Source: Noviherbaspirillum sedimenti (GTDB lineage: Bacteria; Pseudomonadota; Gammaproteobacteria; Burkholderiales; Burkholderiaceae_D). Taken from it: DNA of 64,000 nucleotides. Below the pieces are notes generated by a model that had not been told where the DNA came from, ran no database searches, and was given only the letters and a program-made list of their open reading frames with translations. The position numbers and the translations under genes were made by a program. The stretch spans positions 4,898,001-4,962,000 of the forward strand of contig NZ_QYUQ01000002.1 of the NCBI RefSeq assembly GCF_003590835.1, in the 5' to 3' direction. This document shows, one piece after another, positions 18,704 through 28,335 of this stretch. Numbering within the stretch: the first letter of the stretch is position 1; every line of letters starts with the position of its first letter.

Positions 18704-20227
18704 TTACCCATTCTTGAACTGCTCGCGCAAGACATTTTTTTGCACCTTGCCCATGGTATTGCGCGGCAGGTCGTCGATGAAATGCACGCGCTTGGGCACC
18801 TTGAAATTGGCGATCTTCGATTTCAGCAGGGCGATTACCTCTGCTTCCGTCAGCTGCGTGCCGGGCCTGGCGACCACGACGACCGTCACCGCTTCGCCGA
18901 AATCCGGGTGCGGCACGCCGATCACCGCCGACTCGACCACGCCGTCGATTTCATCGATGAAGGATTCGATTTCCTTGGGATAGACGTTGTAGCCGCCGGA
19001 AATGATCAAATCCTTGCTGCGGCCGACGATGGACAGATAACCCTTGCGGTCGAACTTGCCGACATCGCCGGTCTTGAAAAAGCCGTCCGCGGTGAATTCT
19101 TCGCGGGTTTTTTCCGGCATGCGCCAATAGCCGTGGAATACGTTCGGCCCCTTGACCTGGATATCGCCGATTTCGTCGATTTTGCATGGCACGCTGGCGC
19201 CGGCAGGCGTGTTCCTGAGTACGCGGATAGTCACGTCCGGCAGCGGCAGGCCAACCGTGCCGCCGATGCGTTCGCCATCGTAGGGGTTGGACGCCTGCAT
19301 GGTGGTTTCGCTCATGCCGTAGCGCTCCAGGATGGTGTGGCCGGTGCGCCGTTCAAATTCCTTGAAAGTTTCCATCAACAGCGGCGCCGAGCCGGAAATG
19401 AACAGGCGCATGTTGGCGCAGGCCGCGCGGTCGAAGGCCGGTTCGGCCAGCAGCCGCACGTAATAGGTTGGCACGCCCATGAAGACCGTGGCCTGCTTCA
19501 GGTGGCGCATGACTTCGGCGGCGTCGAATTTGGGCAGGAAGATCATCTTGCTGCCGTTGAGCAGGGCGCCGTGCGAGGCGACGAACAGGCCGTGCACATG
19601 GAATAGCGGCAGCGCATGCAGCAATACGTCGCCCGCCTGCCAGCGCCAGTAATCGTGCAACACCAGCGCATTGGATGCCAGGTTGCCGTGGCTGAGCATG
19701 GCGCCCTTGCTGCGGCCGGTGGTGCCGGAGGTGTACAGGATCGCCGCCATCTCGTCGGGCAGCTTTTGTGCGGTTGCAAAACTGTCGGGGAAATGATTGG
19801 CCCGCTCCAGCAGGCTGCCGTCGCGCGCCTCGCCCAGCGTGAAGACATGCTTCGTGCCGGCCTGGAAGGCGATCTTCGAGACCCAGCCGAAATTGCCCGG
19901 CGCGCAGACCATCACGGCCGGTTCGGCATCGTCGATGAAATACTCGATCTCGGCGGCGCGGTAGGCGGTGTTCAGCGGCAGGTAGACAAAGCCGGCTTGC
20001 AGCGTCGCCAGGTACAGGATCAGGGCTTCCGGCGATTTCTCGACCTGCACGGCAATGCGCGCATCCGGCGGCAGGTGCAGGCTGGCCAGCAGGTTGGCCA
20101 TCTTGGCGGTGGCGCGCTCGATGTCGCGCCAGGAGTAATACAGGCCATCATGGGTTTCGATGGCGCAGGCGGATTTGTCCTGCGGGAAGCGCGATTCGAA
20201 CAGGGCGTAGAGATTGGCGTTCTTCAT
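18704..20227 (-). CDS. Malonyl-CoA synthetase-like acyl-CoA ligase (MatB type)
   Basis: The 507-residue adenylate-forming enzyme starts MKNANLYALFESRFPQ; upstream codons in the frame lie inside the M48 peptidase gene and were rejected. Motifs are the AMP-binding P-loop LYTSGTTGRSKGAML, the A5 motif ERYGMSETTMQAS, and the C-terminal catalytic Lys in NTMGKVQKNVLRE. Length and N-terminal sequence resemble MatB malonyl-CoA synthetases, but the substrate is inferred. Its start overlaps the stop of the peptidase gene (ATGA). An enoyl-CoA hydratase lies upstream on the same strand, consistent with acyl-CoA metabolism. Confidence 0.8.
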   Translation of the reverse strand: MKNANLYALFESRFPQDKSACAIETHDGLYYSWRDIERATAKMANLLASLHLPPDARIAVQVEKSPEALILYLATLQAGFVYLPLNTAYRAAEIEYFIDDAEPAVMVCAPGNFGWVSKIAFQAGTKHVFTLGEARDGSLLERANHFPDSFATAQKLPDEMAAILYTSGTTGRSKGAMLSHGNLASNALVLHDYWRWQAGDVLLHALPLFHVHGLFVASHGALLNGSKMIFLPKFDAAEVMRHLKQATVFMGVPTYYVRLLAEPAFDRAACANMRLFISGSAPLLMETFKEFERRTGHTILERYGMSETTMQASNPYDGERIGGTVGLPLPDVTIRVLRNTPAGASVPCKIDEIGDIQVKGPNVFHGYWRMPEKTREEFTADGFFKTGDVGKFDRKGYLSIVGRSKDLIISGGYNVYPKEIESFIDEIDGVVESAVIGVPHPDFGEAVTVVVVARPGTQLTEAEVIALLKSKIANFKVPKRVHFIDDLPRNTMGKVQKNVLREQFKNG

Positions 20228-21048
20228 AAGTGGCTTTTCAGCGCCGCCTCGTACAGCGGCATGACCTTGGGTAGCAATGTAGTGATTTCCTCGATGCGGG
20301 TTGCCGGCGCCGGATGGGTGGAGAGGAATTGCGGCGGGGTCTTGTCGCCGGATTCCACCGCCATCTTCTTCCACAGCGTGACCGCCGCTGCCGGATTGTA
20401 GCCGGCGCGCGCCGCCAGTTCCAGGCCGATGCTGTCGGCCTCGCTTTCATTCTGCCGCGAGTTCGGCAGCGTAAACAGGTAATGGGAAAACTGGTTGGCC
20501 AGGGCGATTTGCTGCTGGCTGCTGTTGGTGGCGATCATGGCGGCGCCGCTCAGGATGTTTTGCGCATAGGCTTGCGAAATCCGTTCGCGGCCGTGTTCGC
20601 GCAGGGCGTGGGCGATTTCATGCCCCATGATGGCGGCGATTTCATGGTCGTCCAGCGCCAGCTTGCGGATGATGCCGGTGTAAAAGGTAATCTTGCCGCC
20701 GGGCGCGCAGGTGGCGTTGATCACCGGCGCATCGATCAGGGTCAGTTGCCATTGCCAGGCGCGAGTGTCGTCGCGGAAAATGCCGACCTGCCTGCGCAGG
20801 CGTGTGGCGATGCGGTCGAGACGTTCGTATTCGGCGCCGGAACTGATCAGCTTGCCTTCTTCTTTCGCCTTCTGGTTCTGCTGCGCATAACTGAGCAGCG
20901 CCATTTTTTCCACCGCGTCCGCCGGCACCATCAGGAATTGCTGGCGCGTGACGCCGACCACGCCGGGCCTGGTGCTGGAGGCGCAAGCGAGCAGCAGGCA
21001 AGCCAGCATGGCGGTGGCGAACTGTTGCAGGCATCTTTTTATTGACAT
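20224..21048 (-). CDS. M48-family metallopeptidase, lipoprotein (LoiP/YcaL-like)
   Basis: The 274-residue protein has a lipoprotein signal (AMLACLLLACASS, Cys at residue 22). The zinc motif is HEIAH in AAIMGHEIAHALREHGRE, and the third ligand is the Glu in NESEADSIGLELA, so the peptidase looks active. This family degrades or processes outer-membrane and periplasmic proteins. The start has a GGAG-type ribosome site. It is translationally coupled to the acyl-CoA ligase gene by a 4-bp overlap, although no functional link is obvious. Confidence 0.9.
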   Translation of the reverse strand: MSIKRCLQQFATAMLACLLLACASSTRPGVVGVTRQQFLMVPADAVEKMALLSYAQQNQKAKEEGKLISSGAEYERLDRIATRLRRQVGIFRDDTRAWQWQLTLIDAPVINATCAPGGKITFYTGIIRKLALDDHEIAAIMGHEIAHALREHGRERISQAYAQNILSGAAMIATNSSQQQIALANQFSHYLFTLPNSRQNESEADSIGLELAARAGYNPAAAVTLWKKMAVESGDKTPPQFLSTHPAPATRIEEITTLLPKVMPLYEAALKSHL

Positions 21049-21126
21049 TGAATTTTCTCCTCATCCCTGGCGTGAGCGCAATGGATCGATATTGCTATTT
21101 ATCGTTATTTATCGCTACTGATGGCG

Positions 21127-21900
21127 CTATTTTCCGATAAAAACCGGCCTGGTCTTGTGCAGGAAGGATTGCACGCCTTCGCGATAATCCTGCGTATCCA
21201 GGATCGCAAACGCCTCGGCGTATTCCTGTTCGCGCATGGCTTGCGGCTGCGCAGTCAGGCGCCGCACCAACTGCTTGTGCATGCGCGCGGCCAGCGGCGC
21301 CCCGCGGGCGATCCGTTCCGCGCTGTTTTGCGCCTCTGCCGGCACATCGTCGACGATACGGTGCAGCAGGCCTTTTTCGCGGGCTTCGGCGGCGCCGAAA
21401 ACCCGGCCTTCCAGCAAAATTTCCAGGGCAGTGGCGCGGCCGACCAGTTGCAGGAAATGGCGCAATTCGTCCGGCGCCAGCGCAAAGCCCAGGCGGTTGA
21501 CCGGGATGCCGAAGCGCGCCTGCGGCGCGGCGATGCGCAAATCGCAGGCGCAGGCGATTTCAAGGCCGCCGCCGATGCACACGCCCTCGATCGCGGCAAT
21601 GGTCGGATGCAGGCATCCGGCGATCGCATCCAGCGCCCGCGCGATGGTGTCGCGATGATAGTGCATGCCTTGCGCCATCGTGCTGCGCATCTGCGGAAAT
21701 TCCTCGATATCGGCGCCGGCGGCGAAATTGCCCTGGTCGCCGCGCACGATCACGCAGCGCAATTGCTCGTCCTGCGACAGCCGTGCGAAGACCTCGGCCA
21801 GCGCCTCCCACATGGCCACACTGACGGCATTGAGCTTGCCGGGATTGGACAGCGTGACGGTGGCGACGGCGTCGCTTCGTTCGAGACGGATTTCTGGCAT
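21127..21900 (-). CDS. Enoyl-CoA hydratase/isomerase family protein
   Basis: The 257-residue protein starts MPEIRLERSDAVATVTL. A longer frame upstream lies in the intergenic region before lgt and was rejected. Crotonase-fold oxyanion-hole segments are seen in FAAGADIEEF and GGGLEIACACDLRIA. The two catalytic Glu positions of standard hydratases are not both clear, so isomerase or hydrolase activity is possible. It lies between lgt and the M48 peptidase on the same strand. Confidence 0.85.
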   Translation of the reverse strand: MPEIRLERSDAVATVTLSNPGKLNAVSVAMWEALAEVFARLSQDEQLRCVIVRGDQGNFAAGADIEEFPQMRSTMAQGMHYHRDTIARALDAIAGCLHPTIAAIEGVCIGGGLEIACACDLRIAAPQARFGIPVNRLGFALAPDELRHFLQLVGRATALEILLEGRVFGAAEAREKGLLHRIVDDVPAEAQNSAERIARGAPLAARMHKQLVRRLTAQPQAMREQEYAEAFAILDTQDYREGVQSFLHKTRPVFIGK

Positions 21901-21949
21901 GGCGCTGGCTCGGTAGGGGGGCGTATGGGGTCGAATGGGGCGGTATGGG

Positions 21950-22765
21950 TCAGGGAGGGGCGGATGCCGCCTTGCCCGCGCCACGATAGGCAAGCACAAG
22001 CAATGCGATGCCCAGCGCAATCATCGGCAGCGACAGCATCTGGCCGGCGGAGATCGTCAGGCCCGCAAAAACGACCTCGTAATCCGGCGTGCGGAAATAT
22101 TCCGTGAAAAAGCGCGCGCAGCCATACAGCAGCGAGAACATGCCGGATACCGCCATGGCCGGGCGCGGCTTGCGGGCGAACAGCCACAGCACGATGAACA
22201 GCAGGACGCCGTCGACGGCCGCCTGGTACAGCGGCGAGGGGTGGCGCGGCAGGTTGTCGACATTGGGCCAGATCATCGCCCAGGGCAGCGTCGCGTCGGC
22301 CACGCGTCCGGGCAGTTCGGCATTGATGAAATTGCCAAGGCGTCCGAATGCATAACCGAGCGGCACCATCGGCGCGATGAAGTCCATCACGTCCATCAGC
22401 GGGCGGCGCGCCTTGCGGCTCCAGAACCACATGGCAGCCAGCACGCCAAGAAAGCCGCCGTGGAAGGACATGCCGCCCTTCCAGACCGCGAAGATTTCCA
22501 GGGGATGGGAAAGATAATAAGCGGGATGGTAGAACAAGACCTCGCCCAGGCGGCCGCCCAGGACCACGCCGAGCACGCCATAGAACAGCATGTCGTCGAG
22601 GTCTTGCTTTTTCCAGCCGGCTGCGGCCACATGCGGCTGGCGCATGCGCAGCCGTCCCAGCGCGATGAACTGGGCGAAGGCGGCCAGGTACATCAGGCCA
22701 TACCAGCGGATCGCCAGCGGGCCGAGTGAAATGGCGATCGGGTCGGGCATCGGGTGTATCAGCAT
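21950..22765 (-). CDS. lgt: Prolipoprotein diacylglyceryl transferase
   Basis: Inner-membrane enzyme that adds diacylglycerol to the lipobox Cys of prolipoproteins. The 271-residue protein starts [23 protein letters not shown], the normal Lgt N-terminus; the frame's upstream extension is not coding. Signature segments are FHGGFLG and the Lgt motif [14 protein letters not shown]. About seven membrane helices are predicted. It is divergent from ilvD, with 151 bp between starts. Confidence 0.96.
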   Translation of the reverse strand: MLIHPMPDPIAISLGPLAIRWYGLMYLAAFAQFIALGRLRMRQPHVAAAGWKKQDLDDMLFYGVLGVVLGGRLGEVLFYHPAYYLSHPLEIFAVWKGGMSFHGGFLGVLAAMWFWSRKARRPLMDVMDFIAPMVPLGYAFGRLGNFINAELPGRVADATLPWAMIWPNVDNLPRHPSPLYQAAVDGVLLFIVLWLFARKPRPAMAVSGMFSLLYGCARFFTEYFRTPDYEVVFAGLTISAGQMLSLPMIALGIALLVLAYRGAGKAASAPP

Positions 22766-22916
22766 TGGTTCTGCTTTCGTAAAAATTCCGGGGGCGTGCG
22801 TTACCGGCGAGGCATTGTCGCATCGCCAGGCCAGGAATGCCTGCATCATATATTTGACACAGGTGGCGGCGCAAGGCACGGTAGCAGACTACACTGGTAT
22901 TTATTTGGGAGGTAGC

Positions 22917-24590
22917 ATGGCTTTCAACCGTCGTTCCAGGAACATCACCCAGGGCGTGGCGCGCAGTCCGAACCGCGCCATGTATTACGCGCTGGGCTAT
23001 GAAAAGACCGATTTCGACAAGCCCATGGTCGGTATTGCCAACGGGCATTCCACCATCACTCCCTGCAATTCCGGTCTGCAAAAGCTGGCTGACATTGCCA
23101 TCAAGGCGATCAAGGACGCCGGCGCCAATCCGCAAGTGTTCGGCACCCCGACCATTTCCGACGGCATGTCGATGGGCACCGAAGGCATGAAGTATTCACT
23201 GATTTCGCGCGAAGTGATCGCTGACTGCATTGAAACCGCAGTCAATGGGCAGTGGATGGATGGATGCCTGGTGATTGGTGGCTGCGACAAGAATATGCCG
23301 GGCGGCATGATCGCCCTGGCACGCACCAATGTCCCGGGCATTTATGTCTACGGCGGCACCATCAAGCCGGGCCACTGGAAGGGCAAGGATCTGACCATCG
23401 TCTCCGCCTTCGAGGCGGTTGGCGAATTCAGCGCCGGGCGCATGTCGCAGGAAGATTTCGACGGCATCGAGCGCAATGCCTGCCCGTCCTCGGGTTCCTG
23501 CGGCGGCATGTACACTGCCAACACCATGTCTTCCTCGTTCGAGGCGCTCGGCATGTCGCTGCTCTATTCGTCGACCATGGCCAACCCGGACGATGAAAAG
23601 GTCAGCTCGGCGGCCGAATCGGCGCGTGTGCTGGTCGAAGCGATCAAGCGCGACCTGAAGCCGCGCGACATCATCACCCGCAAGTCGATCGAGAATGCGG
23701 TGGCCGTGATCATGGCCACGGGCGGTTCGACCAACGCCGTGCTGCATTACCTGGCGATCGCCCATGCCGCCGAAGTGGAGTGGACCCTGGACGATTTCGA
23801 ACGGCTGCGGCGCCGGGTGCCGGTGATCTGCAACCTCAAGCCATCCGGCGACTATGTCGCCACCGACCTGCACCAGGCCGGCGGCATCCCGCAAGTGATG
23901 AAGCTGTTGCTGAATGCCGGCCTCCTGCACGGCGACTGCATCACCATCACCGGTCGCACCATGGCCGAGGAATTGACGAATGTGCCGGATGTGCCGAGTA
24001 CCGGCCAGGACGTGATCCGCACCCTTGACAAGGCCTTGTACGCAGAGGGCCACCTGGCGATCCTGAAGGGCAACCTGTCGCCGGATGGCTGCGTGGCCAA
24101 GATTTCCGGCCTGAAGAATCCGGTGATTACCGGACCGGCGCGCGTATTCGACGACGAATACACCGCCATGGACGCCATCCTGGGCGACAGGATCAAGGCC
24201 GGCGACGTGCTGGTATTGCGCTACCTGGGGCCCAAGGGCGGGCCCGGCATGCCGGAAATGCTGGCGCCGACTTCGGCCATCATCGGCAAGGGCCTGGGCG
24301 AGTCGGTCGGTTTTATCACCGATGGCCGTTTCTCGGGCGGCACCTGGGGCATGGTGGTCGGTCATGTGACGCCGGAAGCCTATGTTGGCGGCACGATTGC
24401 GCTGGTACAGGAAGGCGATTCGATCACCATCGACGCCCGCCACCAGTTGATCCAGCTGAACGTCGCGGATGCGGAACTGGCGCAGCGCCGCGCCGCCTGG
24501 AAGGCGCCTGTGCCAAGGTATACGCGCGGCGTGCTGGCCAAGTTTGCGGCGCTGGCCGGACCGGCCAGCAAGGGCGCAGTAACCGACTGA
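22917..24590 (+). CDS. ilvD: Dihydroxy-acid dehydratase
   Basis: Iron-sulfur enzyme of valine, isoleucine and leucine synthesis (dihydroxy-acid to 2-keto acid). The 557-residue protein starts [20 protein letters not shown] with a GGGAGGT ribosome site. The frame is open much further upstream, but that part overlaps lgt on the other strand. Cys residues are at [18 protein letters not shown] and [12 protein letters not shown], and the C-terminal substrate-binding Ser region is [11 protein letters not shown] terminator follows directly. Confidence 0.96.
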   Translation: MAFNRRSRNITQGVARSPNRAMYYALGYEKTDFDKPMVGIANGHSTITPCNSGLQKLADIAIKAIKDAGANPQVFGTPTISDGMSMGTEGMKYSLISREVIADCIETAVNGQWMDGCLVIGGCDKNMPGGMIALARTNVPGIYVYGGTIKPGHWKGKDLTIVSAFEAVGEFSAGRMSQEDFDGIERNACPSSGSCGGMYTANTMSSSFEALGMSLLYSSTMANPDDEKVSSAAESARVLVEAIKRDLKPRDIITRKSIENAVAVIMATGGSTNAVLHYLAIAHAAEVEWTLDDFERLRRRVPVICNLKPSGDYVATDLHQAGGIPQVMKLLLNAGLLHGDCITITGRTMAEELTNVPDVPSTGQDVIRTLDKALYAEGHLAILKGNLSPDGCVAKISGLKNPVITGPARVFDDEYTAMDAILGDRIKAGDVLVLRYLGPKGGPGMPEMLAPTSAIIGKGLGESVGFITDGRFSGGTWGMVVGHVTPEAYVGGTIALVQEGDSITIDARHQLIQLNVADAELAQRRAAWKAPVPRYTRGVLAKFAALAGPASKGAVTD

Positions 24591-24609
24591 GGACTATTGC
24601 CGGAAATGC

Positions 24610-24636
24610 AAAAGGCCGGAGCGATCCGGCCTTTTT
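24610..24636 (+). terminator. Rho-independent terminator after ilvD
   Basis: Hairpin AAAGGCCGGA-GCGA-TCCGGCCTTT followed by T residues, 20 bp after the ilvD stop. It probably also serves the convergent small gene. Confidence 0.88.
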
Positions 24637-24654
24637 GATTGATTATTCAGGATG

Positions 24655-24882
24655 TCAGCGCTTCTTGGTGTCGAATGCTTTTTTTACCCGTTCCTGGCGT
24701 TGTTTTTCAAGCTGCTCATGGGCCTTTTGCTTGTCGAGACCGAATATCCGCTCAAGGAATTCGAACCAGATGAAAACGGCAAAAAACAAGCCAATGATCC
24801 ACCACCACGACAGATCGGCGACAAACGCCACTTCAAAATACTTCAGGGCCGATAGCACTACGATAAGAATAATGGCGGGCAT
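24655..24882 (-). CDS. Small Trp-rich membrane protein (TIGR04438-like)
   Basis: The 75-residue protein starts MPAIILIVVLSALKYFEVAF with GGAGAAC upstream. It has two membrane segments, the second opening with WWWIIGLFFAVFIWFEFLE, and a charged C-terminal coil (KQKAHEQLEKQRQERVKKAFDTKK). This matches the small tryptophan-rich proteins found in many Betaproteobacteria. Function is unknown. It converges on ilvD, and the two probably share a terminator. Confidence 0.72.
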   Translation of the reverse strand: MPAIILIVVLSALKYFEVAFVADLSWWWIIGLFFAVFIWFEFLERIFGLDKQKAHEQLEKQRQERVKKAFDTKKR

Positions 24883-25049
24883 GATGTTCTCCTTGCCGCA
24901 CAGCATAAAGGGGAATGCCGGATGCGGTCAATTGATCTTGACATGCCGCTTGTCAACCCCGGTGGCCTGGGCTGCGTTGTGGCGACAAAGGCTGTATATT
25001 GACACTCTTCAAGATCTATAATGTGTTCATTGTCTAAATGGAGAAAATC

Positions 25050-25358
25050 ATGAAATCTTCCCTGTTGCTGGGCTTTGCAGTGATGGCGCTTGGCTCCAAT
25101 GCTGCGCTGGCCAATGCCGATCTGGCCAAGGCAAAAAACTGCATGGCTTGCCACACGGTCGCCACCAAGTTGATCGGTCCGGGCTTCAAGGAAGTCGCCG
25201 TCAAGTACGCCGGCCAGAAAGATGCCGAAGACAAGCTGGTGAAAAAGGTCATGAAGGGTAGTAGCGGCGCCTGGGGCACGGCGGTCATGCCGGCCAACCC
25301 GCAAGTCAGCGAAGCCGAAGCGCATACGCTGGTGAAGTGGGTGTTGACGCAGAAGTAA
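25050..25358 (+). CDS. Class I cytochrome c (c551/c552-like), periplasmic
   Basis: The 102-residue precursor starts MKSSLLLGFAVMALGSNAALA with a Sec signal peptide cut near residue 22. One heme site CMACH is near residue 31 and the distal Met is likely in AVMPANPQVS. It is a small soluble electron carrier. The start at 25050 is preceded by GGAG, so an in-frame ATG four codons upstream was not used. A promoter region with TTGACA and TATAAT words is present upstream, but their spacing (12 bases) is wrong for a normal promoter. A terminator follows. Confidence 0.92.
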   Translation: MKSSLLLGFAVMALGSNAALANADLAKAKNCMACHTVATKLIGPGFKEVAVKYAGQKDAEDKLVKKVMKGSSGAWGTAVMPANPQVSEAEAHTLVKWVLTQK

Positions 25359-25373
25359 GCAAACCGCTCATAC

Positions 25374-25402
25374 AAAAAAAGCGCTCATTCGAGCGCTTTT
25401 TT
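25374..25402. terminator. Bidirectional rho-independent terminator
   Basis: Stem AGCGCTC-ATTC-GAGCGCT flanked by seven A and six T residues. It lies between the convergent cytochrome c and binding-protein genes, so it can end both. Confidence 0.88.
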
Positions 25403-25418
25403 ATGCGTGTTCCTGGGC

Positions 25419-26564
25419 TTATTTGACGACCGCGATCTTTTCCTTCTTGCCGGCCTTGTAGGTGTACAGGGTCAATGCGCCATCCTTGATGTCACCCTTG
25501 GCATCGAACTCGATCTTGCCGCTGACGCCATCGTGACGGATCTTCGCCAGCACCGGCAGGTACTTGGCCGGCTCGGCCGAATCGGCCTTTTGCATGGCGG
25601 CGGCCATGGTCATGGTGGCATCGTACACATAGGGCGCGTACAGCTGCACGTTCTGGTTGAACTTCTTCTTGTAGCGTTCGACGAAGGCATCCATCACCTT
25701 TTGCTGCTCGCCCGTGACGCCGCCGGCTTCGGCGCACACCACCTGGCCATCGCTCATGCCGTCGCCGGCAAGCTTGGGGATGGCGTCGGTGCAGATGCCG
25801 TCGCCGCCCATCATCTTGGCGTTGATGCCCAGTTGCTTCATCTGCCGCAGCATCGGTCCGGCGACGTTATCCATGCCGCCAAAAAAGATCACGTCCGGCT
25901 TCCTGGCCTTGATTGCGGTCAGGATCGCGAGGAAATCGGTGGCCTTGTCGGTGGTGTACTGTTGCGAGGCGATCTTGCCGCCGGCGGCCTTGACCGCTTT
26001 GGCGAATTCGGTGGCGACGCCTTCGCCGTAGGCGGTGCGGTCATCGATCACGGCAATGCTTTTCGCCTTGAGGGTCTGGACGGCATACTTGCCGAGCGTG
26101 CCGCCGAGCTGGCCATCGTTGGCGACCACGCGGAATGTGGTTTTGTAGCCTTGCTGGGTATATTTCGGATTGGTGGCCGAGGGCGATATCTGCGGGATGC
26201 CGGCTTCGGCATAGATCTTCGAGGCCGGGATGGTGGTGCCCGAATTCAGGTGGCCGATGACGCCGTTGACCTTGGCATCGACCAGCTTTTGCGCCACAGC
26301 CGTGCCCTGTTTCGGGTCGGCTGCGTCGTCTTCCGCCAGCAACTGGAACTTGACCTTCTTGCCGCCGATGCTGATACCCTTGGCGTTCAATTCCTCGATT
26401 GCCATGATGGCGCCATTGGTATTGTCACGGCCGAAGTGGGCCTGGCCACCCGACATTGGCGAAACATGGCCGATCTTGACCACGGCTTCCTGGGCGACGG
26501 CGGTTCCGGCAAAAGCGAATACAATCGCAGCACACAGCGGGGTCAATCCTGATTTGCATTGCAT
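25419..26564 (-). CDS. Branched-chain amino-acid ABC transporter binding protein (LivJ/LivK type)
   Basis: The 381-residue periplasmic protein has a signal peptide (LTPLCAAIVFAFAGTAVAQ). The mature part starts EAVVKIGHVSPMSGGQAHFGRDN, typical of Leu/Ile/Val-binding proteins, with Ser/Thr ligand contacts around HLNSGTTIPAS and ISPSATNP. The ATG at 26564 has an AGGAG ribosome site eight bases upstream. No permease or ATPase genes lie nearby, so it must work with a transporter encoded elsewhere. Actual ligand may be another amino acid or amide. Confidence 0.9.
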   Translation of the reverse strand: MQCKSGLTPLCAAIVFAFAGTAVAQEAVVKIGHVSPMSGGQAHFGRDNTNGAIMAIEELNAKGISIGGKKVKFQLLAEDDAADPKQGTAVAQKLVDAKVNGVIGHLNSGTTIPASKIYAEAGIPQISPSATNPKYTQQGYKTTFRVVANDGQLGGTLGKYAVQTLKAKSIAVIDDRTAYGEGVATEFAKAVKAAGGKIASQQYTTDKATDFLAILTAIKARKPDVIFFGGMDNVAGPMLRQMKQLGINAKMMGGDGICTDAIPKLAGDGMSDGQVVCAEAGGVTGEQQKVMDAFVERYKKKFNQNVQLYAPYVYDATMTMAAAMQKADSAEPAKYLPVLAKIRHDGVSGKIEFDAKGDIKDGALTLYTYKAGKKEKIAVVK

Positions 26565-26686
26565 GGACACTCTCCTGGGTTTGAAGGGAAAACGGACTTA
26601 CGGATGCGAATAGGCAAAAAGGTACAGCATTCGGATGGCTTCGCAAAGATATTTTGTGTCGTTTTTATTACATTTTTTCTTTTTCT

Positions 26687-26862
26687 ATGGCCAAGTTCCA
26701 CACACTCGACAAGCTGGATCGCATTTGCTGAATTTGCTGCAGAAGGATAATCAGCTCCCGACCCGGGTGCTGGCGGAAAAAGTGCATGTCTCCCAGCCGA
26801 CCTGCCCGCGCCGCCTTCGACGAGAAGGCGGCGGAGGAGCGGGTGCGGGTGGGCAAATAGGC
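26687..26862 (+). pseudogene. Broken Lrp/AsnC-family regulator (N-terminal fragment, frameshifted)
   Basis: ATG at 26687 opens MAKFHTLDKLDR, then a one-base loss makes a stop (TGA at 26729). In the next frame the sequence continues HLLNLLQKDNQLPTRVLAEKVHVSQPTC, an unmistakable Lrp/AsnC winged-helix N-terminus (LDKLDRxLLxLLQxD, then the HTH). Similarity fades after about residue 50 into RRLRREGGG, and the ligand-binding RAM domain is missing because dadA's 3' end lies there. Lrp-family genes (dadR/bkdR-like) often flank amino-acid catabolic genes such as dadA, so this may be the remains of its former regulator. Confidence 0.82.
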
Positions 26863-26879
26863 AGGACAGACCGCGACGA

Positions 26880-28199
26880 TCAGGCGGAGGTCGAGGCGAT
26901 CTGTGTAATGGCGGGAGTGGGCCGACGGCGCGGCATGCCGGTGAAACCGAAATCCACTTCCGGTATCCGTCCCGAAACGATCTCGGCGATCGCCCGGCCA
27001 GAGCCGCAGCCCATGGTCCAGCCGAGCGTGCCATGACCGGTATTGAGGAACAGGTTGGCGAAGCGGGTCTTGCCGATGTAGGGCACGTTGGACGGCGTCA
27101 GTGGGCGCAGGCCGCTCCAGTAGCTCGGATTGGCATAGTCGCAGGCCGTGGGGAACAGTTCGCGCGTGCGCCGGGTGATGGCTTCGCAACGGGTCGTGTT
27201 CAACTCGCGGGTATAGCCATTCAGTTCGCACGTGCCGGCCACGCGCAGGCGGTTGCCCAGGCGTGAAATCACCAACTTGTGGCCGTCGTCGGTGAGCGAA
27301 ACAGTCGGTGCCGCCGCCGGATCGAGCACCTGGTAGGTCGCCGAATAGCCCTTGCCGGGATAGATCATGAGGTCGACGCCGAGCGGTTTCAGCAGCGGCA
27401 CCGAGAAGCTGCCCATGGCCATCACGAAGGCATCGGCGCGCAGCACGCGGTGGCGGCCCTGGCCATCGATGATTTCCACGCCGCTCACCCGCGCCGAAGC
27501 GCCCGTGCCTTCGGTCAAGAGGCGCGTGACCGTGCTGTTGAACTGGAAATCGACGCCGGCTTCGGCCGCCTTTGCGGCCAGGCCGGTGGTGAACTTGTAG
27601 ACATCGCCCGATTCATCGGTGGCGGTAAAGTCGCCGCCGACGATCTTGTCGCGCGTGGCGGCCAGCGCCGGCTCGATCCGCACCACTTCATCGGCATCGA
27701 TGGTTTCGCGCGGGCAGCCGAGATCGCGCATGAGTTTTGCGGCAGGCTGCGCTTCCTCGAATTCCTTCTGGTCGGTGTAAAAGTGCAGGATGCCCCTGGT
27801 CAGGCAATCGTAATCGATGCCGGTCTCGGCGCGCACCGCCTGCAAGGTCTGGCGGCTGTATTCGGCGATGGCGACGATCTGGCGGATATTGTCATTGGTG
27901 CGGGCCGCCGTGCATTCGCGCAGGAAGTGCATGCCCCAGCGCCATTGCAGCCATTCCGGGCGGAAGCGATACAGCAGCGGGGCATCTTCCTGGCCCAGCC
28001 ACTTGAGGATTTTCAGCGGCGCGGCAGGATTGGCCCAGGGTTCGGCGTGCGAAACCGAAATCTGGCAGCCATTGGCAAAGCTGGTTTCCTGGGCGGCGCC
28101 GGGCTGGCGTTCCAGTACCGTGACTTCATGTCCGGCTTTTTGCAGGAACCAGGCGGAAGCGGTACCGATGATACCCGAACCGAGGACAATGACTTTCAT
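26880..28199 (-). CDS. dadA: D-amino-acid dehydrogenase, small subunit
   Basis: FAD enzyme that oxidises D-amino acids (mainly D-Ala) to 2-keto acids, feeding electrons to the respiratory chain. The 439-residue protein starts MKVIVLGSGIIGTASAWFLQKAG, with the Rossmann GxGxxG, and contains the typical NGCQISVSHAEPWANP and GTLGWTMGCGSGRAIAEI segments. Length fits DadA (about 430). It is flanked downstream by the Lrp-family fragment on the opposite strand. The 136 bp upstream of its start are very AT-rich and probably contain its promoter. The last 15 residues look unlike the family and may have been altered by the event that broke the neighbour. Confidence 0.92.
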   Translation of the reverse strand: MKVIVLGSGIIGTASAWFLQKAGHEVTVLERQPGAAQETSFANGCQISVSHAEPWANPAAPLKILKWLGQEDAPLLYRFRPEWLQWRWGMHFLRECTAARTNDNIRQIVAIAEYSRQTLQAVRAETGIDYDCLTRGILHFYTDQKEFEEAQPAAKLMRDLGCPRETIDADEVVRIEPALAATRDKIVGGDFTATDESGDVYKFTTGLAAKAAEAGVDFQFNSTVTRLLTEGTGASARVSGVEIIDGQGRHRVLRADAFVMAMGSFSVPLLKPLGVDLMIYPGKGYSATYQVLDPAAAPTVSLTDDGHKLVISRLGNRLRVAGTCELNGYTRELNTTRCEAITRRTRELFPTACDYANPSYWSGLRPLTPSNVPYIGKTRFANLFLNTGHGTLGWTMGCGSGRAIAEIVSGRIPEVDFGFTGMPRRRPTPAITQIASTSA

Positions 28200-28335
28200 G
28201 GCAATTTCCGTTTAGCGATGCTGAGATTGTAGAAAAGGAAAGGTTTTCTGGGTATTCAAATCAGCACCGAAAATATTTATTTATATATATGAAAATTATA
28301 ATTATGTTTAAAAATAAAAGAATTTTCAGATTTAT

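Noticed and set aside
24999..25022. TTGACA and TATAAT words upstream of cytochrome c as a promoter
   Set aside because: Both hexamers are consensus but only 12 bases apart, too short for a sigma-70 promoter. One of them may belong to another promoter.
25407..26552. 381-codon plus-strand open frame opposite the LivK-type gene
   Set aside because: Antisense shadow with low-complexity composition and no ribosome site; the minus strand has a signal peptide and family signatures.
26543..27034. Minus-strand frames over the Lrp fragment and dadA 3' end
   Set aside because: They mix intergenic, pseudogene and dadA sequence in a non-dadA frame; no motif supports them.
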